Below are positions 1 through 14,300 of a stretch of DNA of 64,000 nucleotides, one piece after another. The position numbers were made by a program, and so were the translations under genes. The notes beneath the pieces were generated by a model. It searched no databases, was not told the origin of the DNA, and saw only the letters and a list, made by a program, of their open reading frames with translations. This DNA is from Nomia melanderi (lineage: Eukaryota; Arthropoda; Insecta; Hymenoptera; Halictidae), in assembly GCF_051020985.1 (NCBI RefSeq), contig NC_135012.1:7752451-7816450 (forward strand). Direction: 5' to 3'. Position 1 is the first letter of the stretch. Every line of letters starts with the position of its first letter.

Positions 1-2169
1 TAATACATATTTATATACTTATAATATGTATTTACTTACAATTCCTAATGATGTATGCAGTGTTAAAGAACTTATCAATCATCGTTTGAGAAAAGATCAT
101 AAACAATTATTCATCATTATTTACATTTAAGAAATTGAATGATAGCGAGTGAATTCTCAAATTGTTCACTTACCTCGCTTGAAATGTCGTGTCCGTTTAA
201 TTTTGTTTTATGTATTCGTCAACAAATGTTCCATTAATGAATCACCTTCCTGTTTTCGAAATAGAATTGTCGTCCATTATTTTTCGCTGCATAAGAAAAA
301 CATACAACAAGAGGAATTCGTGTGTCATGGATTCTGTAGTATCACTGTTTCAATAAAGTGATATCGAAAAATTTGTTGAACCTTCAATGATTGTTGTATA
401 CGGTTATATTCAACTAATATGCAATGTGTCCCATTTTAATCTACAAATTCAATTATTTCCGGAACTATTCGTTATTTTAAAAATTCTTCAAATACAATTT
501 TTGTTGTTTGATGAGGTTTCTAGGTAGATGGGTTAAGCTTTTTTTTGTGGAAAATGAGCTGCGTCGGTTGATGCAAAAAAATTATATGATTATCCTTGAA
601 AAATGGCACTTTCGTATCTTCTACGTATGTACGTTCATTTAAAGACAAACTAAAGTGTACTAAATTATTAACTTAATAAAACAAAAAAGAATTATATTTG
701 AGACACTTTCTAAATTTCATTTCCTGAACATTTCCTGAGATAATTATAGTTATAGATTAAAATAGAGCACAATGATTATAATGAGAGTATTATTCAAAAT
801 TAATGTAGTTAGATTGAACTTAAGCTGTACTAAACTTTTCAAATTTTTATAGTATTCCCAAATATTAAACTAAAAAACTGAAAGGCTCTTATATTGCAAG
901 TATTCATTATTCAATAAATATTCAACGATCGCTAACACTAGCAAATTTTTTGTATTTTAGAGTTTCTTGCAACTTTTTATAATACTTACCAATAGATATA
1001 CAAAAATTTGTAATGATCTTAATAATTCGTAGCTGTCGAGCATAAAACATGAGTTCATTTTACATACAATAGATAATATTTATCAGAGGAGAAAATGAAG
1101 ATTATAGTTTATACACATCTTTAGTAACGAATTACGGTTCATAAAGGTATCTTAACAACTTACAAGAAAATTCAAGAACGTAATAGTTTTTAACACACCT
1201 TTTAATTAAATAACTTTTCAAGTCAAATTTTTTGCTATGGTTAGTGCCGTTACGAGATATTGAATCAAACGTTTTTGATTCCTTTTTTCAAGGAATATTT
1301 TTCACCATGTCTTTATTTACATACATGGGCATCTATTTATATAATTATACTATACCAATGTAATATAGTTATACTATAGTTATTTACATAAATACATTAT
1401 ATTTTATAAAATAGAATATTTTCTTGAAATCTCATCGAATTTTCCATGTCGGTGTTTAATCACGTAATTATATGTATTCTATAAATATGTTACTTACCTC
1501 GAATTTAATTTATTTTACTTTTGGTGTAACACTGTTATAAGTACGAACTTCCGATCCACTTTACCACGAAATTAAGGGGCATTTCTAACAACCAAATAAA
1601 TATATTCGAGTCCTATATAACATATAAAATTGTCAGTCATTAAGATTTTACCGACAAGAACATCGCATAATGAAATAACACCATTTTAAACAAGTACTTT
1701 GAAAAAATTAGTTTAATTTAAATGAAAACTTATACAATATACATAGATATACATGTAAGTATATTTAAATAAATGATTAATCTTCAAGTGAGTAATGGTT
1801 CTTACGTTATTTCATTTATTCTTAATTGACGATCGCTTAGATCTTTTCCAGAAACAGTTTGCTTAAAATTCAACATTTCGATATTTATTTATTGTTAAAA
1901 TTGCATAGGTTCATTTTTATTCATTTAAATTCCATCTTTAATTGAAAATACAATAATTGTAATTTAAGTTGCTCGTAAATAACGATCTTTGTGTGCCCTT
2001 TCGTTACAACATCAATTCAGTGTACAAAATAATGCGAAAATATCTTTTTTTTTTCTAAAGATATCAATGAACGGAACACAATATGGAGATATTAAGATAG
2101 AATATTTATGCATAGAGTTCTTTTCACAAAATCTTAGATTGTTTTTTGAATCACATTATATACATACAG
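1..2169. other. gene-free 3' flank of the dipeptidyl peptidase gene
   Basis: Very AT-rich, with only short accidental frames (the longest about 70 codons, without codon structure). The part nearest 2169 is probably the 3' untranslated region of the minus-strand peptidase gene. AATAAA-type signals on the minus strand (seen as TTTATT) occur near 1883-1891. No repeat or RNA gene was recognised. Confidence 0.5.
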
Positions 2170-2313
2170 CTACAAACTAGTACCACCACTGATAAGACCC
2201 GCTTTTGTATCGGTAGGTATTTGCTTCTGAAAACAGTCGTCTAAGAATTGTGCCATTGATAAGTACAGGTGACCCTTGACTCCCGCTAAAGTGTGGCTCA
2301 CGTCTGGATACAC
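2170..2313 (-). CDS. dipeptidyl peptidase last exon: catalytic His and C-terminus
   Basis: Residues 831-877 and a TAG stop at 2170-2172. VYPDVSHTLAG contains the triad His837. HLYLSMAQFLDDCF is the family C-terminal helix, and a polar tail of about 20 residues follows. Confidence 0.94.
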   Translation of the reverse strand: MYPDVSHTLAGVKGHLYLSMAQFLDDCFQKQIPTDTKAGLISGGTSL

Positions 2314-5300
2314 CTATAAAGAAGAATGTACATCGTTATCCATAAACTGCGGATCTTCATACGAATAGAAACTTTTCACCTGTGAAATTTAGTTTCAAAA
2401 ATCTCTCACTATGCATGTTACAAAATCAAACAATGGGTTGTATACTCGTTAAAAGAAGGGAAAATGCACATATAATATATTCTAATGAAAAACCAAAAAA
2501 AACAAAGAAGAATTATGCTTATCTAAAAGAATAAACAATTCATTGTTGAAAGAGTTAGTATCATTTTGAGATTTTTAAGATGACGTGTATACTCGTCAAA
2601 CACAGTTAACTGGTTAAGAACGTGATCAGAGAAATGAAATTACGATTGAAGGTGGCTTCTATCTGTGAACATTATAAAGAGTAGTATATTTTCGATATTG
2701 TATATATCTTTTCTTTCTATATCTTGTATTGTATGCATCACATGCAACTTTGCATTTTCAGATTTCCCAAGAATGCATACAAATCCGCAGTATAATTAAC
2801 CCTTTGCGGACGAAGATTGTTTAAGCTATACAATACCTTTCGCAAATTCTGTTAAATTAAACATCGAATATAGAGAATAAGAAAACTATGTATTGATTTC
2901 TTCCTGTTTCAATAGTTAAATCATTTGTTCGCAACTTAGTATTCCAAACATGGCAGTTTGACCTCGGCAAAATGTCGACATTCGTCTGTAAAAGGTTAAT
3001 TATCGAGCATAGTTGTCGAGCAATCACTAATAAAGGCGTTTATCTTTCAAACAATCTTGCCCCAGCGTTACAATGAGTTGTCAGGGGTGGATGACAAATA
3101 ATATAAAAAAGATGCAAACTTGAGTAGGTAAATACATGTAACAATGAATAAATAATAAATATTTAAATATCGCTAGCAAATAAAAGCATATGTAATAGGC
3201 TCAATAAAAGTATAGATATAGAAAATAGAGAAGTATACCTGCTGTCGGAAAAGAATGCCCTTTTTGGCAAGATGTCGTACAAGTGCCATTGACTGTTGAA
3301 ACTGTACATTATCGTCAGCAGTGCCGTGCACTAGATAAAACATTTTATCTCGTAAATATTCCACTTTGTCGTAAACGTCCGATTCCGCGTAACCTTTGTA
3401 ATTTGACACAACATTTGGCATGCCCATGTACCTTTCGGCGAATGCGGAATCTGTATGAATGCAATAATGAAATTGTTACAATCGATAGAAATTTGAAAAA
3501 TGAATTAGGGAAATGATGAAGCATCTTAATGCATCCAAATCGGTTTTTCGATACATAAATTATTATTCTGGTTGTAATATATTAATTTCATTAATTTCAT
3601 TAATCGTTATTTCGTCATTTAGTTTTAATATTTGGACGATATATCAGTAACACTTGTTACAAGTGTTAGACCCTGTAACTCGAAAACAAACAGTGAAAAG
3701 TAGCTATGAGTATTTTTCATATTCACTTCTGAATATGAATATCCATTTAATCTGCCACAATGTGATAAATGAAGTATTTATTTTTCACACGAAATGAAAA
3801 ATAGGAGAATTTGATGAAACTACATTCCCATTTAAAGAACCTGTTTGCAGTAAAACATTTAACAAATAGAATCACTTTGACCTCTGAACGACTCAAATAT
3901 TTTAGTTACTTATCCTTTAGGAAGTTCCTCATAAAAAATGAGAGATTACAAAAGTGAACGACATATCTTCTTTTGAAGAACAATCTTTGAGAATCTCGTA
4001 ATATAAATACCTTGTAATTACCGTTGTAATATAACTTTGAGATTGAAGACAATAGTTTAAATATAGGATCTTCAAGATCTAGTTGATTTCACAACTGTCG
4101 CATAAATTGGCGTTCAATAAAATTAGGAAAATACGGAAATGAATTCTATTTCAACATACCATAAAGTTTCCATGACACAATCGGTGCCACACTTATGCCA
4201 CACTGAAATACACTTCGCTCGGGATGTGCTAATGCAAGTGCAGCTACGAAACCTCCGTAGCTCCAACCCCAAATAGCAACGCGTCTTTTGTCTACAAAGT
4301 GCAACGAGTCCCGTAGATACCTGAAAAATGTCATGATAAAAATGTTAATCGTATACCTTTATACTTCAGTTTACAATGCAATTTATCAATATTCTTAACA
4401 GCTGTGTTGATGAAATTTCATTAAAATCAATTTTAGTTACAAAACGTTTTATAACTCTTGTTATCAGTAGCTCAAATTTTAATATTGATAATATTAATAT
4501 TGTTATCAAGGTAATAGTAAATATGTGCATTGCAATATGTCTACACAACTTGTACAGTCCCTGAATATAACAATAGATAAGCACAAACAAAATTAGCTTT
4601 ATTAATTGGATATATTACTATCTGTAAGGTATACATATTTCGTAGGTACTACAAATATTTACGAATGTTACCAAAAATTTACAACACATTTTTTAAATAA
4701 ATACACTTCATTTATTACAATTCAAACGTGTACTTACTCAGTAACTTCAAGTTGGTCAGCAACTTCTACAGAACCAAGTCTATAGTAGACTTCATGCAAA
4801 AACTTGTAACCCTGGCCTCCACTGCCCCTACCATCGATCTGGGCGACAATCACATTTTTCCTACTGGCTAGGTATGTGTTCCAGTCTATTTTAAACATTT
4901 CCGTTACTAATTGCGTTCCAGGCGCACCGTATCTAAATAAACCAATAAAATCACTTCAAAAAAACTTGTTGACCGTTGCGGGAATCCGCTATCATTCGGT
5001 TCATTTGTTATTGTACTGTTATGTACTAATATTGTAATGTGACAAACAATAAAAATATTCTTTTTAACCTTTTAACCCCTTGTCTTATATCTACTATCAA
5101 TATAAAGTATATATCGATAAGAAGGAAACATGATTAAATTAAATTTCGTCTAAACAAAGACGAAGAATATTAATATTTATTAAATACAGCGTGAAAACTT
5201 CAACAGACGTCTGACTTAATATTATAAAGCAAGGGGTTGATACAGTCATTTATCACTAAACTGCGAATTTTAATACAAAATAAAATGTCCTCTTAGTCTG

Positions 5301-8300
5301 TACAAAGTTCTTCTCTTTTCCTATTTCAGAGGATTACTTCCTTTATCAATGATTTTAATAAATTAATATTGAAATAATGACAACATTTTAATACAATAGT
5401 ATTTGCTATAAGTGCAGACAAATCTGCAGTCTACTTATGACATGCAACAAACAGGTGGAAGTAAACATAAAAAAATAATTCTTCATGTCGAGAAGCGCAT
5501 GTGTATCAAATGGTACTTTTAATTTTAAAATTAAAGTTGGAAATTAGTAAATTAATGTTACGATTCTATTAACATCGAATACGATAATTCAATGTCATAC
5601 TTACACTTGTACGATTAAGGGGTACCTCGTGATTTCATCTTCCCTCAAACCAGGCGGCAAATGTAGTCTTACTTGTGCGTTATAACCGCCGCTTATTTGA
5701 ACGGGGAATGTCTTTACTTGTGGAAGCGCGAGACTGGCAACTCTTTCCTAAACAAATAGTGCAACACGAAAATTAGAAATCATAAAATATCAGCAATTAG
5801 AAGAAGTATTAGGCGTCGGAAAAAGTTCACCCCTTTACGAAAGATAAATCCAAATTGAATTTCTTGAACATTTTGCAAAACTAATGTAACAACAGGGATG
5901 TAATTAAAATATTTATTAATTAAAGATATAATTAACATGTTTTGGTGTATTGGTCTATGCACAATTAAAAGAGGAAAGAGACGTAAAGATTCATTCGACT
6001 ATAATTTGTAATTGTATTCGTATAATTGTTCAAATAAAATTTCTACTTTATTTCTTATTGTCTTTATCTTATCTTAGTCGATGTTATTTGAGAAATTATT
6101 TTTATATCGAAATGAAATTAGAATTGTCTACTCGTCTAAAGAAAGTTATGTTTTGGGAAGACGTAGGTTTGTTTAATTTTCTATTATGAATTTCATCTAC
6201 TCGTTTCCGGCACCTGATAGTTCAAACATAATTGAAAAGAAGGGAGAAAAAGATCACTTACACGTAACTGTGTATTGTTCTGCAAAACGTAGATAAGCCT
6301 TGGCATAGGTAATTCAGTTTTGTACAAAGCAACAGTCGGTATACTGGGCCCATAACACTCTAAAATAAAATAGTTCGTGCTCCCTCGTGGAAAAATAGCA
6401 TTATGATATTGACAAGGTTCTTCGTTAAACGCTAAGGAAATAAAGCATCCGTATTAGAAGAATATTTCCAACGACAACGTCAGTCATGCATGGCTGATAC
6501 AATTATTATTTGCCAAGCTTGACAATGCTTATACATGGTAATATTAAACCAAATTTCTTTAGAATGTAACAGATATAAAAACGTTGAAAGAATAGCCGTA
6601 ATGATAAACCTCGGCAGTAAAGTTTCGGTTCTATTAAATAAATAGCTTTTATTTCGTGGAATTTTTATGAGTGTTGGTTCGGCAGTTAACATGATATAAT
6701 TAAAGTACCGCAACACATATAGACCCGCAATAACGCAAAGACAAACATTTCAGAAGAATATTATTCGGCACGATACACCAACACTCGTGAATGTTACAAA
6801 TATATAGGGTGTTTCATAAATATATGTATCAACATTTTAACCTTGATCAAACCTTAAAGTCTTTTTCGACACAAAACGAGATTAATTTTTGCTGTGACGG
6901 TATTAAAGCGCGAAGCAAACGTATTCTAAATTTTAGTAAGGTACATAGTATGTAACTTTCATGAAATATAAGTTACTGATTCGTTTGAAAGTAAGTTGAA
7001 CCTGTTCACATTAATCAATATAAAAGGGGTGAAGGTTACTTGTCGCTCCCCTTGAAGCAGGCGGTGTTCAAGAGTTTGGCAATTTAAAATTGACCGAAAT
7101 GGTGACATTAAAGCGAGGAACCGGCGAAAGAAACGTATCGTTTATAAAGGGAGGAAAGAAGAAAAATAGAAAAAATCACCCCGATGAGAGTAGAGTCCAA
7201 AAGTGAAGAAGAAACGGAAAGTTACATCTTATGTACTTTTAATGTGTAACCAGTAGTATGCAACTTTGATGAAAGGACGTTTTGTTTATGTAAGTGTGTA
7301 ATTTTTATTTCTAAGGTAATGGTATGTATTTAGGAATCACCTTGTAGAGGCGGCTGCTTTAGGTGCAGCGTCATAAAGCAAGATGAAGTGTCTAGTTATG
7401 GGTGGGTTTAAATGGATATAAACAGACCAAGTTTTCCTGATTCTATCCCTCACCTCCTTGTGCAACTATTAATTGTAAATTGTAAGTACACCAGCGAATA
7501 AAGTAAACAAGGGAACGTAGGGAACCTTCGTTAAGGGAAATTCCGTCTTTTTTTTATACTTTGTCATGCAATTACCTTTCAAGGTGAAAACATAAATCTG
7601 AGATTTATTCACAACGATTAAGATTAAACTGAAAGACTCCAATATCTGGGATTTCTTTACAAAAATTATACAATCAAAATTATGGGATTTCTGAATAAAA
7701 TTATTTTTATGAAAGTTCAATGGAACTATAAATCTGTGATATGAAAACTGTATTATGAAAATAAATCAATTTTCGAGGTGTCACAATAATTTCCGAGAAA
7801 TACTTCCTTTTACTAGGTTGTATTAATTATGCTCCTTATTAACGGGAATAATGTATTTTAGCTAGCGTAAATTTGTTCACTTGTACATAAATCTAGTAGA
7901 TGCAATTAAAGACATCGTTAACCACCAGATGCCTGTATGATAATATAATTACCATCTTTACCGAACTACCATCTTTTCCTCTAAGATTCGAAATTATGCA
8001 ATCGTTTTGAATCTTCATAATGTAATCTCATTAAAAAAGTAACTCGTAAAGTTTATAAACTGAAGCAGCTTGTTTCATATAATTACCGCCGCCTCGGTGT
8101 TACTTGATGCAGCTAATTATCGTTAATACTAGAACTGCCGTATCCGTCAAAATGGCGGGTTTTAATTTTCGTATTTCGCAATTATTGATATTTTAAAACT
8201 ATTCAATGTCAGAACTGATTTAGAAAATAAATAATTTCACCTAAATACTAACTTTATTATTTCTTTGTAATATCTAAAGAAATGGTAACAAAAATGTATC

Positions 8301-11300
8301 GTTACAATCTTTATAAGGATTACACATCAACCCTAATAAATGCGCGGTAGTTCTAGTTTCAGACGTCATACTAATAAAACGATCCATAGAACCTACAGTG
8401 ACATAGGAATTCCAACAATTAATATTAATCTAATAGTAAATGTACTTACTTGGAGGTACATACGCCTTCGCTTTTTGTTTCCTCGAAGCTTTCTCCTTCG
8501 CCTGATCTCGTTCCACGTGGTGGCTACTATCTGCTCGCGGCTCATAGTGATCGTGTATATAATTATCAGACGAACTACGATGATGAGAGATAACTGTTTG
8601 GTGATCCTTCGGAATTCCTTCCGAGGATTCTGTACAAGTAATGCAGACTGCAGGATGCAGAGACGTGCCGACATTCGGTAACAGTGAACTCACGTAATAA
8701 AGGTGTCTCTGACCTGGTCGCATAGGCGGTATACCTATAAAATATCTATGTAAAAGAATTAAATTAGATTCGCGGAAAATAAATGTTACGACGTCATGTA
8801 CAAGGTACGTTTAACACGTTGACCGCGCCCAAATTACTTGAAAACAATTATAAGAAGAAAACTGATGTCGAATTAAAACGTTTGGAAACATGAGTAACCA
8901 AATAATAGTATAACTTAATAACTATGATACCAAACAACTAATTCTAATACCGTTTGCCTTTGTTAACACTTTATCGACCGGTAACCTATTAATCGACTTT
9001 TTGTTTTTGCTCAAAGTTTGATTTAACCCTTTACGATCGGCTCATTTTTCTGATGACAGTACCAACTAGTCGAAGCAAATATATATATTTTCAAAGTTAT
9101 TTTTCTATAGGTATATATAATAAATATATGGATATTAAAAATTTGTTAAAGTTAATGTGTTTTGTAGAATATAAATTCTGTAAAGAATAATAAATACAAT
9201 ACCTCTCAATCGTAAAATAATACTGTACTCAGAAAAGAAGAACATGCCGCCATATTGGCGAGACCGATTTCGAAAACGAATGTTCAATGTCGCCACTGTG
9301 GCGACACCGATCGCAAAGGGTTCACACTTTTATGGGCATAACAAAAGCGCATATATTCCCGCGCGACAGTCTGCGCCAGAGATGTCTAACATATTGCCCT
9401 CAGGCCGGAACAATAAACTGGTTTCACAAAAGTAGTTGCGGCTGAGTGATCGGTGAGAAGTATCTAAGATGTTCAAACGCTACCGATCAGTAAAGTGTTA
9501 TAATACGATAAGTAATTATACGAAACGCTCTAAATTCTCCTGACAGAAGACATATTAACCCTTTGCACTCGGAAGACTTTCACTAGAAATATTCAACAAT
9601 TTCCAATGAATTATAGACGACATCCTTTAAAACGAATCTAATGTAAGAATACACATAAGTTTAGAAACAAAGTGATTATTTCAATATTTCACATATTCAT
9701 GGATTATAAAAAGCTTAACATGTTCGCTACCAGCACTTATTTCGATAACGACTCCCACAATTATAATATTTTCTTCAATCCAATAAATCTTCTAAACAAA
9801 ATATTAGAAAAATCTAACTGAAACGAGTCATTGAGTCCCTAAATATAATGTCATAGTTTATCATTTCTAAAGCAGTATCTATAGGATTAATTTCATTTTC
9901 ATTATGTAAAATATAGGATTACGGCCGTCAGAAATATGTGACGCTAGTAGCGAACGTGTTAATATTATACGTCAGACTTTATGATTTTGGTATATCGAAT
10001 TGTATGGTGACTGAGTCACCTCTCGAGTGCAAAGGGTTAAAAAATTCAGGGACCACTTGTGTACAGTGCGGCTTCCCCGTTTATAGCAGCGACCATAGGT
10101 TTAAAAGTGTACAGGGACAAAGGGAGACGTCCACTCGCAGCACTCGGCTCGGTATTTATGGTGATTAATTGTTAGCTTCAACACGTCATTATTATCGATC
10201 GAGACGATTCTTCTAAACCTAAAGTCGCTGAGGTAAAATACGGTGTGCAATATCCTGAGCTCAGATGCTTGGATAATGATTTTTCAAATATATCAGAAAA
10301 CAAACAAAACAGAAGATACAAACAAATGTGTTTCGCCAAGCATGCTGCACGCTAATATTTAGGAGTTTATTAATTCTATTAAAAAGAATGAAAAATTGGG
10401 CTTCTCCTAATAAACGAAAGCAAAGACAATCTAGTTACATTCCTAATATGAGAAACGGAGAAAATTATAAGTTTTAACCCTTAGCACTCCAGGTTCTTTA
10501 GAATCTATCAGCAACTGCAACTAATTTTTATAGTATTCCTAGCGAAAATTAGAAACGCTATAACATTTCTTCGATCTTTTATTTTCCTTCTTGCAACAGT
10601 TGGATGTGCGGAAAATCGAATAACTTCAGGGTAGTTTCTTTGGGATTCATTCGAATATTTAATATTATAACTGGTGCAATATCGGAGCCTACAGAGTTCA
10701 AAGGGTTAAACGTGTTTTGAAATGTTGTAGTTGTTGCAGATGACAACAATTTAAATTGATTGCATTAAAATTCCAACTTCTATAAATACTTTTACGTATC
10801 ACGTTTGTTGACCTTAGCTATGTATTGAAATATTCGTTAATGAAAACAAAACACTTTTGAATAAGTTTAAAAAAATATACAAAAAGAATGAATTGTAACA
10901 ATAGTTAATTATTTCTTCTCTCGTGCATGGTATATAGGATAATAAAGAATTGATATACATGAAATAAGACTTACATGGTATTGTTTACTTGATCCCATGC
11001 TACTATTTGGGTGACTTCGAACTTTCCGTGCGTAAGAGGCACAACCAATTTTCGAGCGACATTCACCCAAACGATGTGCTTATAATAACCGGCTGGACCA
11101 TCCTTAACCGGACTTATTGCGATATAACTGCTTCCGTTTCCTGAGAAAATCGGTGCTTCGGGCGGTGTGTCTACCCATCCGCGATCTTCGCTCACTATTC
11201 TTTGGATTTCCTGAATCAAACGTTGATATTAACCAACTTGCAACTTTACTTTGCAGTTTAAACTGTTAGCACATTGCGGACGACTGACGGGATATCTTGT

Positions 11301-14300
11301 CTTTTGAATCTAGTTGCAAGAACAAACATTTCGAAGTAATATATACGTTGAAGATGCATGTAATTTTAAAGCATTCCTTAAAATTAAATATTTAACGAGA
11401 CAATGAGTTTTGATTTTATAGAAACTATGAATAAATTTCAAATATTTGAAGAAAAAGAATGGATAGCTGCTGGACAAGGCTGGCAACAAGATATCTAATC
11501 CGCAATTAACGTGTATAAATACTTTTATAATGAATAAAGACTGACGTACCTGACAATGCCACATTGGGCTTTTGCACATAGTTACAACCGAAAGGTTCTG
11601 AGCTCGTGTTAACCACGTTATGCACACCTCCGTTGAAGACACCCAAGAAGCCGAGGTAAAGTAATGTTCTCTATCAATAAACAGAAGTTATGGTCTTATG
11701 AATATAATACTGTCTAATATAGGTATAAAATATATTAACAGATTTAATCTTTCATGTTCTGAATACATTAAAGTGGAATTTCTCATGTTCGAGTTCATAG
11801 TGAGACATCGTCGTTGGAACAAACATACTTTCTAATGATACACGACCATTTTGTAAATACTAAGGTTAATTATTTAAATGTGTATAAAAAGAATTGATGG
11901 TTTACATGAATAGTTATGAATCTATTGTATTTTCTATTAATAAAACACAATATTACGAATTATTGTGTGAAGATCATATCAAAACAGAAAATGTATATAT
12001 TGTTAAGAAGTATAATATTTAAATAATAGTATGCATGGATAATAAAATTCTAAAATTTTAAGTATTCGAACACAAGAAACTCTACTGCATTTTTAATATA
12101 TAGTTGTTAACGCAACACATGCACAATTCCATTGTTGACCACTCATCCATTTGAAAATACTATTCCTTGACGTATTTGCCATATATTTTACATGTTATAT
12201 TCATAATATTCCTTCTCTATTTCGAAATTTGTATTCTGGGAACAAGGACAACCTACAATGATGCATTCTTACCGTATAAACATAAAAAAATATCACTAAC
12301 TGAAATTCCTTATTTATTTACCTAACTATGTTTTTTTTTCGTTAAACGATACATATTAAGGAGTTCCTATAATATGTCTATTGCTATGTTGGCATTAACA
12401 ATGAACATAAGCAAAAATGAATAAATGCCATTACGTTATGATATTGAACAATTTAGCTAAGAGATTAAATAAATAAAAATATAGTAGACAATATACTACT
12501 TGTTCCATGCAGATTTTGAGAAAAGAAAGTTTATTGTATCTTTTACTCTAAAATTCATTTGTAAACTCACACATGCTCGATGATAGGTGGCGGTTTCACT
12601 ACCTTCGTATGAATATTCTTTGGATCTGCCAAATCTGCTACGTAGAGTCGCACCACTGGATTCGGAGTTCCCGGCTAGAAAGTTCAAATAACATATAATT
12701 GTATTTCTCAATTTGTAAGCAATAACTTCTTCCACGCTATATGGTATATATAAACTGCACTTAATCCGTGAAATTTTATAGTACGTATTTAGAATTCTCG
12801 ATAAAATAATAAATATACAGAGTGTCCCGTTAATTTAATAAAAATAAATAAACTACCTTGGGATAACGAAGAGAGCGTATATCAGGATAAAGAGCCTTGT
12901 TTTCTTCTCCAAACCACGATATGTGCATTTCCTCAACAAGTGAATCATTGAACGATGCATACAGCATCATGTGACCATCCGGTGACATCCAAATAGCCTC
13001 CGCACAATGTAATATTTCCTCTATAATATTCGAAATACAATATAACATTAAAATTCTAATAGTTGTAGTATATATTCTTGTAACAATTTGTTAATGATGA
13101 CAGAGCCCATTGACACATTTCAAGTAATTATAAATAATATGTGGGAACAGGAAAAAATAAACGAAACTGTGTATAAAGGACATCAGAGTATGCCATTTAT
13201 TATCTAAAAGTTACAAGCTTATTTTATAGTTCCAATTCAAAAAACTAGGGGGATTAGCAACGGACGCTAAAGTGGACAAAATGGTGGCCGCATAAGTGGA
13301 CAAAATGGCGAACGCATAAGTGCGCATTACTGCACATGAAATGTTTTTCTGCTCCACCGTTTTCCTTTTCGCCAACTACGAAAGGCTATCGCGCAGACGC
13401 AATAATAACATTTGAAATATGTCAGTCGACTCCACGCTACTTTTTGAACAAGTTATATGATTGCGTTACCTTCGTAAAGCCAATCTGGTAATCCATTTGA
13501 TAGAATACCAGGGATCGATGTATTGGTAACACGATATCCTGTATTGCTCATAGGACCAGTTATGTAATAAATATCATAATCTTGCACCATAACGAGTCCA
13601 TGATCACGTGGAGTCCATTGTGCCAATAGAAGATAAGGATGTCCCTCTTTCTCTGGGTATGGAGTCAACGGTATAATTTCCCTGCAATAATAAACTGACG
13701 ATGTGTATTGCTTACAATTAGTATCACTTAGAAACACTGTGTTCAACTATATATAATGGCAGCGTATAGTAAAGTTCCAATTCTCCTGATAGTTCTTAGA
13801 ACTTTTTAAAATATTTGAACATCAGTGTTAAAAAACCTGTAATCTTTGTATATAGTGTATAAAGAAATTAAAAGACAATAAATTCTACAAATATACAGTG
13901 TGTGACATTAGAAAGTTATAAACAAATGAAATTGAAGTGGGTAACGACAGATTTGACTTCAGAGGATATGAAAGGTCGGACGTGTTTGTCTTATTCGTCT
14001 ATTGTTATCATACGGTTAATAATTGGAACTTTACTATATTACCAAATTTTGTTTATGCTATACAAGTTAAATTAAAGTATCTTATATGTAGATAGTATAT
14101 TGTAGAAGGTCTTTACTAACCGTGTATTTACATCATAAACTGTGTACTGTGCTAAATATGAGTATCGAAACAGTTTCTTCACATTGTGAGCTAGAAGCAA
14201 GTATTTACGATCCGGCGATAACAAGAACTTGGCAGGGTTCAGTCTTCTCTGTACATAAAAATGAACTCTTAATGAAAATTTAATATGTTAAGTGTACAAC

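Noticed and set aside
8340..8681. 113-codon plus-strand frame
   Set aside because: Shadow of the minus-strand peptidase exon 8450-8745.
9244..9435. 63-codon plus-strand frame
   Set aside because: Spans the boundary of two nested transposable elements in a peptidase intron.
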